A DNA stretch of 64,000 nt, taken from NCBI RefSeq assembly GCF_021165955.1, contig NZ_CP088952.1, positions 248,001-312,000 on the forward strand, given 5' to 3'. The notes under the pieces are model-generated. The model made no database searches. It was not told where the DNA came from and saw nothing but the letters and a program-made list of their open reading frames with translations. How positions within the stretch are numbered: position 1 is the stretch's first letter; each line of letters starts with the position of its first letter. The position numbers and the translations under genes are program-made. This stretch comes from Massilia endophytica. Lineage in GTDB: Bacteria > Pseudomonadota > Gammaproteobacteria > Burkholderiales > Burkholderiaceae_D. Positions 52,338 to 63,456 of this stretch are shown piece after piece.

Positions 52338-52678
52338 TTGCGGTGATTTTTGAGGTGCTTCCACATGCGGAAGGCAAACAGCAGTATCTGGATATTGCGG
52401 CGGGGCTGCGGCCTTTGCTGGAGGAGATCGATGGATTCATTTCAATTGAGCGTTTCCAGAGCCTGAGCGACCCGTCCAAGGTGCTGTCGCTGTCGTTCTT
52501 CAGAGATGAGGAGGCGATTGCGCAGTGGCGGCAGCTTGAGGCGCATCGCGGGGCGCAGAAGGCGGGGAGGGGGGAGTTGTTCAGGGATTACCGGCTCAGG
52601 ATCGCGCACGTGGTGCGGGATTATGGGATGACGGAGCGGGAGCAGGCGCCACGCGACAGCAGGGTGGTGAATGGCTGA
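52334..52678 (+). CDS. Antibiotic-biosynthesis-monooxygenase (ABM) domain protein
   Basis: 114-aa dimeric ABM-fold protein: MIAVIFEVLPHAEGKQQYLD, DGFISIERFQSLSDPSKVLS and FFRDEEAIAQWRQLEAHRGA. Such proteins act as small haem-degrading or quinone-forming monooxygenases. Its ATG overlaps the P450 stop (ATGA), so the two are coupled. It ends just before the REP site holding the IS110 element. Confidence 0.88.
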   Translation: MIAVIFEVLPHAEGKQQYLDIAAGLRPLLEEIDGFISIERFQSLSDPSKVLSLSFFRDEEAIAQWRQLEAHRGAQKAGRGELFRDYRLRIAHVVRDYGMTEREQAPRDSRVVNG

Positions 52679-52729
52679 CTGTGTTCGGTGACGGACTGTG
52701 ACACCGGGGACAGCAACTGTCTTGATTAA

Positions 52730-55638
<2,909 letters not shown>

Positions 55639-55642
55639 GGGC

Positions 55643-56086
55643 TCAGGAAGGTCGGGTTATATTGACCCTCAAGCTTACCCGATAATCCGGCGCGGCCGCG
55701 TTGAGCTCAGCCGGTTCGGGCGGATCGAGGCCCTCCAGCGTGAACGTGAGGCCGTTCTCCGTGGCGGTGCGGCTGATGTTCGGCATTTTCTCGGCCAGCA
55801 CAAAGCTCTTCCTGCCCTTGCGGTCTTCCAAGGTGAACTTGTAGCTGATATAGCCTTCCCAGACGCACACCTGCCCCTTGCGGCAGCGGCTGTCGTTCAC
55901 GCGGTCCAGCTTCAGCGTGGTGCCCGGCGCCAGCGTGACGACCTCGCCCTGGTGCAGCGCGTAGGTGGCGCTGGTGCGGGGCGCAGGCTTGCTGGCTTCG
56001 GCCGCAGGCGTGACAGGCACGCTGCAGGCGGCAATGATGCCAAGGGCAAGCACGAAGGCGATAAAACTGAGGAACCGGGTGTGCAT
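55643..56086 (-). CDS. Putative lipoprotein of unknown function
   Basis: 147-aa protein with a lipobox-like LALGIIAACSVP and a proline/alanine linker. A small beta-rich domain follows with two cysteines (SRCRKGQVCVWEGYISYKF). No family was recognised with confidence. It ends 4 nt upstream of ggt and may be co-transcribed with it. Confidence 0.65.
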   Translation of the reverse strand: MHTRFLSFIAFVLALGIIAACSVPVTPAAEASKPAPRTSATYALHQGEVVTLAPGTTLKLDRVNDSRCRKGQVCVWEGYISYKFTLEDRKGRKSFVLAEKMPNISRTATENGLTFTLEGLDPPEPAELNAAAPDYRVSLRVNITRPS

Positions 56087-56161
56087 ACATCCTCCCTGAC
56101 CAGATCGGCAGTGGGAGGAATGTTATCGAAATTGCATTATTGCTGGCGCACGATTGAAATG

Positions 56162-56193
56162 AAAAAGGCCCGGCTGGGGGAACCCGCCGGGCC
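56162..56193 (-). terminator. Terminator of rpoH
   Basis: GGCCCGGC / GCCGGGCC 8-bp stem followed by TTTTT on the minus strand, 18 nt after the rpoH stop. Confidence 0.9.
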
Positions 56194-56210
56194 TGTCGGA
56201 AGGGGCTTGA

Positions 56211-57116
<906 letters not shown>

Positions 57117-57190
57117 TTCCTCGTTTAGCTTGCGTCCCTGCGGAATTGCCGGGATCGCTCATTGCCTACAGCATGCTCTATGGAACTTAG

Positions 57191-57220
57191 ACAGTTCTTA
57201 ATCTTGCTCTAAAGAACTGT
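57191..57220 (-). promoter_or_regulatory. Hairpin in the rpoH leader
   Basis: Perfect 9-bp inverted repeat ACAGTTCTT / AAGAACTGT with a 12-nt loop, inside the predicted 5' untranslated region. It could affect mRNA stability or ribosome access. Confidence 0.5.
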
Positions 57221-57239
57221 TTTGCATTACTCTGGACAT

Positions 57240-57269
57240 ATATTAGCACTCTCCCTCGTTGAGTGCCAA
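57240..57269 (-). promoter_or_regulatory. rpoH promoter overlapped by a CIRCE operator
   Basis: CIRCE: TTAGCACTC-N9-GAGTGCCAA (57243-57269), one base from the canonical GAGTGCTAA. Read on the rpoH strand it overlays a sigma-70 promoter: -35 TTGGCA (57264-57269), 18-bp spacer, -10 TAATAT (57240-57245). HrcA bound here would block RNA polymerase. Confidence 0.85.
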
Positions 57270-57404
57270 TCGTCCAAATTAATGAAGTTGATAGGGAAAA
57301 CACTATCGGCTAACGGTGGCCGATTGGGGACGCGCGGGATAGGAAACAGCTTATCGCCGGGGCCGCGGCGCTCTCTGTGCGAGAACGCACGCTGCCAGGG
57401 ACGA

Positions 57405-58319
57405 TTAATTGAGGCGGGCGAGGTGGCGCTGCACGGAGAGCACTGCTCCTACAAGCCCCAGGCTGGCGGACAGGGCCAGGAGCAGGGCCATGGCCAGCGG
57501 TTCGAGCGGGGCGAGCTGGAACTCGGAAGCATAGAGGCGTGCAAATTCGGCAATGGCCGTGTTCAGCGGGCGCAGGGCAAGCGCCACGGCGCCGAGCGCA
57601 ACCGCGCCTGCGCACAGCCCGAGCAGGGCGCCCGTGTAATAGAAGGGGCGATGGATGAAGGTGTCCGTGGCGCCGATCAGCTTGGACACCAGAATTTCTT
57701 CGCGCTGGGTCAGCACCTGCAGGCGGATAGTGTTGAAGACCACGGCCACCACCACTGTGCCCAGGGTGACGGCCAGCAGCAGCAGGGCCAGGCGCAGCAC
57801 GCCCAGCAGGGCGGCCAGGCGCTTCACCCAGGCCGAATCCACCTGCACCGTTTCCACACCGGGCAGGGCGCGCATGCGTTCGGCGATGCCGTCGATGGCC
57901 GCGCCCTCGGCAGCCGTGCGGAAGGCGTTGAGCTTGATGACATAGCTGTCCGGCAGGGGATTGTCGCCCAGGGTTTCCAGCACGTCGGAGAGGCCGCTCT
58001 TGTCCTTCAGCGCATCCAGCGCCTTCTCGCGCGGCACGAAGACGATGCGCGCGTCCGGCACGATGCCGCGCAGCGAGGACGCCAGGCCGGAAGCCTGCTC
58101 GCGCGGCGTGTCGTGGGCCATGAAGACGCTGAGCTCCGGATCGACCGAGAGCTGCTCGGACATGGGCCGCACATTGTCCAGCACCGTCAGCCCGGCGAAG
58201 GGCAGGGCGAGGGCGATGGCCACCACCAGGATATTGAAGAGGAAGCTGCCCGGCGCGCGGCGCAGGTGGACCAGGGCGGCGCCCAGGGCAAAGACATGCT
58301 GACGCAGCCAGACGCTCAT
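57405..58319 (-). CDS. ftsX: Cell-division protein FtsX
   Basis: 304-aa permease-like partner of FtsE at the septum. N-terminal helix, a periplasmic domain (about 45-170), then three helices, the FtsX topology; QREEILVSKLIGATDTFIHR is the conserved segment. FtsEX couples division to peptidoglycan hydrolase activation. Its start overlaps the ftsE stop. Confidence 0.94.
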   Translation of the reverse strand: MSVWLRQHVFALGAALVHLRRAPGSFLFNILVVAIALALPFAGLTVLDNVRPMSEQLSVDPELSVFMAHDTPREQASGLASSLRGIVPDARIVFVPREKALDALKDKSGLSDVLETLGDNPLPDSYVIKLNAFRTAAEGAAIDGIAERMRALPGVETVQVDSAWVKRLAALLGVLRLALLLLAVTLGTVVVAVVFNTIRLQVLTQREEILVSKLIGATDTFIHRPFYYTGALLGLCAGAVALGAVALALRPLNTAIAEFARLYASEFQLAPLEPLAMALLLALSASLGLVGAVLSVQRHLARLN

Positions 58320-58981
58320 GCCGCCACCCCCGCATCTTCCAGCTGGCCCTGCTTGAGGTAGATGACGCGGCCCGCCGCATCCAGCACCTGCTCGTCGTGG
58401 GTGGAGATCACGCAGGTCACGCCCACGGAATGAAAGGCGCGCAGGGCATCGAAGACGCGGCTGGCGCTGGCGCGGTCCAGGTTGGCGGTCGGCTCGTCCG
58501 CCAGGATGATCTGGGGCCGGTTGACGATGGCGCGCGCGATGGACACGCGCTGCTGCTCGCCGCCTGACAGGGCCATGGGCTGCGCCTGGGCGCGCTCGCC
58601 GAGCCCGACCTTTTCGAGGGCGGCGCGGGCGCGCTGCTCGGCCTGGGCGCGCGGGGCGCCCGTCACGAGCAGGGGCATCATCACATTGGCCAGCACGGAG
58701 CGGTCGTTCAGCAGACGCTGCTGCTGAAAGATCAGGCCGAGATTGCGGCGCAGGAAGGGCACGCCTGCAGGCTTGAGCTTGCCGATATCCGTGCCGTTCA
58801 CCACCACGCTGCCCGAACTGGGGCGTTCCATGGCGGCGATCATTTTCAACAGCGTGGACTTGCCGGCGCCGGAAGGGCCGGCCAGGTAGACCAGCTCGCC
58901 CTTGCCTATGGTGAGAGTGATGTCGCGCAGCGCCATCACGTCGGAACTATATTGCTTGGAAACGTGCTGGAATTCGATCAT
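58316..58981 (-). CDS. ftsE: Cell-division ATP-binding protein FtsE
   Basis: 221-aa ABC ATPase. Walker A LAGPSGAGKSTLLKM, signature ALSGGEQQRVSIARA and Walker B IILADEPTANLD are intact. The second gene of ftsY-ftsE-ftsX, 5 nt after ftsY. It works with FtsX at the division site. Confidence 0.95.
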   Translation of the reverse strand: MIEFQHVSKQYSSDVMALRDITLTIGKGELVYLAGPSGAGKSTLLKMIAAMERPSSGSVVVNGTDIGKLKPAGVPFLRRNLGLIFQQQRLLNDRSVLANVMMPLLVTGAPRAQAEQRARAALEKVGLGERAQAQPMALSGGEQQRVSIARAIVNRPQIILADEPTANLDRASASRVFDALRAFHSVGVTCVISTHDEQVLDAAGRVIYLKQGQLEDAGVAA

Positions 58982-58986
58982 GGTCC

Positions 58987-60021
58987 TTAACCGAGCAGGG
59001 CTTCGACAAACTCAGCCGCATTGAAGGGCTGCAGGTCTTCGATCTTCTCGCCGATGCCGATGAAATAGACGGGCACGGGGCGCACGCGGGCAATGGCGGC
59101 CAGCACGCCGCCCTTGGCGGTGCCGTCCAGCTTGGTGATGATGAGGCCGGAAAGCTGGAGCGCGTCGTCGAAAGCCTTCACCTGGGCCAGCGCGTTCTGG
59201 CCCGTGTTGCCGTCGATGACGAGCAGCGTCTCGTGCGGCGCGCCTTCCATGCCCTTGCCGATCACGCGCTTGATCTTCTTCAGCTCCTCCATGAGGTGCA
59301 GCTGGGTGGGCAGGCGGCCGGCGGTATCGATCATGACCACATTCGTGCCGCGCGCCTTGCCAGACTGCACGGCATCGAAGGACACGGCGGCAGGGTCGCC
59401 CGATTCCTGGGCGATTACCGTCACATTGTTGCGCTGGCCCCAGACCATGAGCTGCTCGCGGGCGGCGGCGCGGAAGGTGTCGCCCGCAGCCAGCAGCACG
59501 GACTGGTGGTGGGCCTGCATGTGCTTGGCCAACTTGCCGATGGTGGTGGTCTTGCCCGCGCCGTTCACGCCGGAAATCATCATCACGAGGGGCTGGTGGC
59601 GGCCCAGCTCGAAAGGCTTCTGCAGCGGCAGCAGCAGTTCGGTCATCAGCTCCTTGAGGGCGGCCTTCACGGCGGCGGCGTCCAGCAGCTTGTCTTCCTT
59701 CACCTTGCGCTTGAGCGCGTCGAGCAGGTACTGGGTGGCATCGATACCCGCGTCCGCCATGAGCAGGGCCGCTTCCAGCTCTTCGTACAGCGCCTCGTCG
59801 ATCTTGGCGCCCACGAAGAGGATGGAGAGATTGGCGGAGGTTTTCGACAGCCCCGCCTTCAGGCGGCCCATCCAGGACTGCTTCGTTTCCGGCCGGGGCG
59901 CCGTTTCCATGTCGAAGGCGAGCGGAGCGGCGGACTCGGCAGGCCCAGGCGCCGGAGCTTCCGCAGGAGCGGGCGCCGGCACTTCAGAGGCGGCAGTTTT
60001 TTTCTTGAAGAAGCTGAACAT
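58987..60021 (-). CDS. ftsY: Signal-recognition-particle receptor FtsY
   Basis: 344-aa SRP GTPase. An acidic, alanine/proline-rich N-terminal A domain is followed by the NG domain: SGVNGAGKTTTIGKLA (G1), DTFRAAAREQL, VVMIDTAGRLPTQLHLMEEL, ITKLDGTAKGGV and YFIGIGEKIEDLQPF. It brings ribosome-SRP complexes to the translocon. First gene of ftsYEX. Confidence 0.96.
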   Translation of the reverse strand: MFSFFKKKTAASEVPAPAPAEAPAPGPAESAAPLAFDMETAPRPETKQSWMGRLKAGLSKTSANLSILFVGAKIDEALYEELEAALLMADAGIDATQYLLDALKRKVKEDKLLDAAAVKAALKELMTELLLPLQKPFELGRHQPLVMMISGVNGAGKTTTIGKLAKHMQAHHQSVLLAAGDTFRAAAREQLMVWGQRNNVTVIAQESGDPAAVSFDAVQSGKARGTNVVMIDTAGRLPTQLHLMEELKKIKRVIGKGMEGAPHETLLVIDGNTGQNALAQVKAFDDALQLSGLIITKLDGTAKGGVLAAIARVRPVPVYFIGIGEKIEDLQPFNAAEFVEALLG

Positions 60022-60086
60022 GTTTGGATGCAGAGAGCGCGGCAGGCCGCCAGCACGGGAAAAATAGCCCGTATTCTACCAGAGGC

Positions 60087-60126
60087 AAAAATGGGGTCTG
60101 ACGGGGGCGCCGAACCCCTATTTTTT
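60087..60126 (-). terminator. Terminator overlapping the B12-regulator stop codon
   Basis: On the minus strand: AAAAAT-AGGGGT arm, GC-rich loop, ACCCC-ATTTTT arm. The stem includes the stop codon of the MerR/B12 gene and separates it from ftsY. Confidence 0.75.
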
Positions 60127-61063
60127 AGGAGGCGCGGCTGCGGCGCCAGTCTTCCAGGTGGGCGCCGATCTCGTGCAGGTCGAGGATGCGCACCTGGGGC
60201 GGCGGACGGCGGCGCAGCGCGGCGTTGCCGCCGCCCACCCAGAGTTCCACCGTCTCGGGCAGGCGGGCATGCAGCTGCTTGAGGGAATCGGTGACCTGGC
60301 GCGTATTCATGGCCGAGGAGAAGGAGAGGGCCACCACGTCCACCTGCTGGGAACGCGCCGCCTCCACAATGTCGGGGAGGGGCGTCTGCACGCCCAGGGA
60401 AATGCATTGCGCGCCTTCCGCGGCGAACAGCGCCTCGGCCATCAGCAGGCCCAGGCTGTGCCGCTCCTGGGGGAGGGTGGTGAGCAGGATGCGCGGACGC
60501 GGCGAGGGATGCAGGTGGTTGGCCTGGGGCAGGGCGAACACGGCACTGTGCATCACGGCCTGCAGCGATTCGCTGACCAGGTGCTCCTCATAGACGGCGA
60601 ACTGGCCGCAGGCCCAGGCGTCGCCCACGGCGGCGGTCAGGGGCGCCATGAGGTCGATGACGAAATTCTTTACGCCCATCACCATCAGGGCCTGGGACAG
60701 GCGGCGGCGCAGGGCGTGGGCGTCCAGGCTGCGGCACAGTTCCATATAGGTGTGGAGCTCGGGGTGCTGGGGGCGCGCCGGTCCGCGCCGGTCCGCCGCC
60801 TTCTCGGCCAGCGCCTGCAGGGTGGCCATGTCGAACTGGATGACCTTGCCCGGACGATAGCCGAGATCGATCAGGCGCTTGATCATTCGCAACTTCTGCA
60901 CCTGCTCGAAGGGGTAGACTCGCTCGCCGAAACTGTCCCGTTTTGGCTGCGGGAAATCATAGCGCCGCTCCCATACGCGCAGGGTTTCCTTGGCCACGCC
61001 GGTATCGCGCTCGACGTCGCTGATGGTCGCGGCTGCGGGTAGTTGGATGGGGTTGCTGTTCAT
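60125..61063 (-). CDS. MerR-type regulator with B12-binding domain (CarH/LitR-like)
   Basis: 312-aa regulator. The MerR HTH is ISDVERDTGVAKETLRVWER (about 14-33). A helical domain carries the W-x9-EH motif (W150, E160, H161) that caps the upper face of adenosylcobalamin in light-sensing CarH. The cobalamin-binding domain has ERHSLG with H202 as the likely cobalt ligand, then SLGVQTPLPDIV and VVALSFSSAM. All keys of a B12 photoreceptor are therefore present. ATG 61063 begins the family sequence. No carotenoid gene adjoins it. Confidence 0.88.
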   Translation of the reverse strand: MNSNPIQLPAAATISDVERDTGVAKETLRVWERRYDFPQPKRDSFGERVYPFEQVQKLRMIKRLIDLGYRPGKVIQFDMATLQALAEKAADRRGPARPQHPELHTYMELCRSLDAHALRRRLSQALMVMGVKNFVIDLMAPLTAAVGDAWACGQFAVYEEHLVSESLQAVMHSAVFALPQANHLHPSPRPRILLTTLPQERHSLGLLMAEALFAAEGAQCISLGVQTPLPDIVEAARSQQVDVVALSFSSAMNTRQVTDSLKQLHARLPETVELWVGGGNAALRRRPPPQVRILDLHEIGAHLEDWRRSRAS

Positions 61064-61721
61064 CGGGTATAGGGTGCGCGCCAGGACGGCGAACCGCATT
61101 CTACCTGCGTTTTTAGCAGGAAAGTTGCGCATTATCTACAGCCGTGCGCAGGGTTCAAAGGGCCTTTGGAGGCTTGTCCAATACACGGCTTTCAGTTTGC
61201 GGAGTTTCCCTTTGATTCCTTTCATTGTAGTTCCTGTGTCGTGGACAAGAACCGAAACAATTTTTTTTCGCCGGGGTTCCTGGTGCGGCGCACCAATAGG
61301 GGGCACGGCTTAGGCGGGGGATGAGTTTGCTTATGTGATTAAATTCGCACGGTCAACCACGGAAAACCCGTATAGTGTGGCGAATTTGCTGCTTCGCGGC
61401 AGGATGCGGTGATCAGGTATACAATACTGGCGCGGTGGCCATCCTTGTCAAGGCTGGTTCCGTTAGCAGCTTGATACTTGATGTAAAGCAAGATCATCAG
61501 TATAGTGCCGCCTCCCGGTGCATGTCTGCACCGTTATGAAGCCGGCGCGCAATACAGCCGCATCGACATAAGTGAACGCCGTCCGATCCGGATGGCAAAC
61601 GTGGCAACGGAGACATTGCCCTCACACATAAGAATCGGCGCCTGGGATGAGGGCGCCAGCAAGAGCGACTCAGCCCTGCTTTAACAAAAATTTTAAATGC
61701 AACACAACTGAAGGAAAAGTA
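61064..61721. other. Intergenic region between the CarH-like gene and the porin
   Basis: 658 nt without a recognisable gene. It holds the porin promoter (61478-61506), a perfect 7-bp hairpin with a TGTC loop at 61516-61533 near the predicted start, a GGCGCC dyad near 61636-61660 and a long leader. Nearer the CarH-like gene is a CCTGC/GCAGG hairpin (about 61100). No operator for the regulator was identified with confidence. Confidence 0.5.
61478..61506 (+). promoter_or_regulatory. Candidate porin promoter
   Basis: -35 TTGATG and -10 TATAGT with a 17-bp spacer, about 215 nt upstream of the porin ATG, implying a long leader. Confidence 0.55.
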
Positions 61722-62801
61722 ATGAAAAAAACGCTAATCTCCCTCGCAGTGTTAGGCGCAATGAGCGGCGCCGCCTTCGCACAGACCAACGTCACCATCT
61801 ACGGTATCGTTGATGCAGGCATCGTTTCCGAGCACGGCGGCAAAGCCGGCAGCGTCACCAAGGTCACCAGCGGCGTGGCCAACGCTTCCCGCATCGGCTT
61901 CCGCGGCGTTGAAGATCTGGGCGGCGGTCTGTCGGCCATCTTCACCCTGGAAACCGGCTTCAAGGCTGACGACGGCGCCCTGGATAACACCAGCAACGTG
62001 CTGTTCAACCGCCAAGCCTTCGTGGGCCTGCGTTCGAAAACCGCCGGCACCCTGACCCTGGGCCGCCAGTACACCCCGTGGTACAACGCCTTCGCGCAAG
62101 TGGGCGACCCCTTCGCCGCCGGCCTGGCCGGTTCGGCCAAGAACCTGTTCCCGACCACCGGCGCCAACGTGCGCAACAGCAATGCCGTCGTGTACCAGAC
62201 TCCTGTGTACAACGGCCTGAGCGGTGAAGTCTTCTACGGTTTCGGCGAGCAAGCTGAAGCGTCGGCTGGCCGCCAGCTGGGCGCAGCCGTGGCCTACGCC
62301 AACGGCCCGCTGAACGTGCGTCTGGCCTACAACAACCGCAACAACGACACCGCGACCGGCCTGGCTCCAGTGGTGAACCGCGGCATCGGCCACAACAGCC
62401 TGCTGGCTGTGAACTACGACTTCCAGGTTGCCAAAGCCTTCTTCATGTACGGCAGCAACAAGGGCCTGAACAGCGTCGCTTACCCGAACGCCACCGCCTA
62501 CACCGCCACCGCCGTGGCGCCGTCGACCGACACCCGCAACGCCCTGATCGGCGCGACCGTGCCGGTGGGCGCAGCAGGCAACTTCATCGCCTCCTACGCT
62601 ACCGTGGACGACAAGCAGTTCAACCGCGACGCGCACCAGTGGGCACTGGGCTACACCCACGGCCTGTCCAAGCGCACCACCGCGTATCTGTCGTACGGCA
62701 AGATCAACAACAAGAACGGCGCCAGCTACACCGTTGGTAACAACGCTGAAGCCGGTTCCGGCGACTCCGCTTTCAACGTCGGCGTACGCCACACGTTCTA
62801 A
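61722..62801 (+). CDS. General outer-membrane porin (Burkholderiales type)
   Basis: 359-aa gram-negative porin. Signal peptide MKKTLISLAVLGAMSGAAFA; QTNVTIYGIVDAGIVSEHGG opens a 16-strand barrel. SRIGFRGVEDLGGGLSAIFT and FVGLRSKTAGTLTLGRQYTP are typical. It ends in FNVGVRHTF with the terminal Phe needed for barrel assembly. It forms a trimer pore for small solutes. ATG 61722 follows AAGGA. Confidence 0.95.
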   Translation: MKKTLISLAVLGAMSGAAFAQTNVTIYGIVDAGIVSEHGGKAGSVTKVTSGVANASRIGFRGVEDLGGGLSAIFTLETGFKADDGALDNTSNVLFNRQAFVGLRSKTAGTLTLGRQYTPWYNAFAQVGDPFAAGLAGSAKNLFPTTGANVRNSNAVVYQTPVYNGLSGEVFYGFGEQAEASAGRQLGAAVAYANGPLNVRLAYNNRNNDTATGLAPVVNRGIGHNSLLAVNYDFQVAKAFFMYGSNKGLNSVAYPNATAYTATAVAPSTDTRNALIGATVPVGAAGNFIASYATVDDKQFNRDAHQWALGYTHGLSKRTTAYLSYGKINNKNGASYTVGNNAEAGSGDSAFNVGVRHTF

Positions 62802-62817
62802 GCTTCATCGCTGCCTG

Positions 62818-62850
62818 AAACCGGCTGCCTCGTGCAGCCGGTTTTTTTTT
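62818..62850 (+). terminator. Porin terminator
   Basis: AAACCGGCTGC / GCAGCCGGTTT stem with a CTCGT-type loop and a run of T. Confidence 0.92.
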
Positions 62851-62874
62851 GTCCCGCCGCGTTAGAATGGGCGC

Positions 62875-63456
62875 ATGAAAACAAGAACCCGCCTGAGTCT
62901 CGCGCTGCTGATCGCCTCCTGCGCCGCCATCGCCGCGGCCGTGGCCGGCCCGCGCAGCAAGCCCGCGTCCGCGCCTGCCGCAAAAGGCATTCCCCGCTAC
63001 GGCATGATGGTCTATTCGGACCTGTGCGTGAACCCGGCCACGGGCGATTTCGGCGGCCAGCGCATCACGCTGCAGCGGTTCTCGGAAGTGGATACGGTGA
63101 TCTACGAGTTCACGGCTGGCGCTCTGAGCTGGCCTCTGGTGGCGAACGACGTCAACATCGACCCGCGCGGCAAGATGATGTACTTCACGGTGGAGGTGCC
63201 GGAGGAAGGCGAGCGCACCATCAGCGGCAAGTTCTCGGCCGATGGCGAAACCCTCACGCTGGAAGGCGGCTACTGCGCAGACCAGCAGCAGCCCATGACG
63301 CTGACGCGGGTGCAGGACTTCGGCGCCAAGCCCAAGGCCTGCAAGGCCTGTCCGCCCGCAAAGCCGGGCAAGAGCAAGCCTGCCGACGAAGAAACGCCCG
63401 CTCCCGAGAAAACGCCCGCACCCAAGTGGGAGCCGGCGCCGCCGATGCAGGGCTAG
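62875..63456 (+). CDS. Secreted protein of unknown function
   Basis: 193-aa protein with a signal peptide (LALLIASCAAIAAAVAGP), a beta-rich domain with two cysteines (SDLCVNPATGDFGG and EGGYCADQQQ), and a C-terminal lysine/proline-rich tail starting with a CKACPP motif. No family was recognised. Convergent with the ThDP-enzyme gene, overlapping by 4 nt. Confidence 0.6.
   Translation: MKTRTRLSLALLIASCAAIAAAVAGPRSKPASAPAAKGIPRYGMMVYSDLCVNPATGDFGGQRITLQRFSEVDTVIYEFTAGALSWPLVANDVNIDPRGKMMYFTVEVPEEGERTISGKFSADGETLTLEGGYCADQQQPMTLTRVQDFGAKPKACKACPPAKPGKSKPADEETPAPEKTPAPKWEPAPPMQG

Noticed and set aside
52684..52713. Terminal inverted repeat at the IS110 end
   Set aside because: The similarity of the flanks comes from the REP that was split, not from the element; IS110 elements have none.
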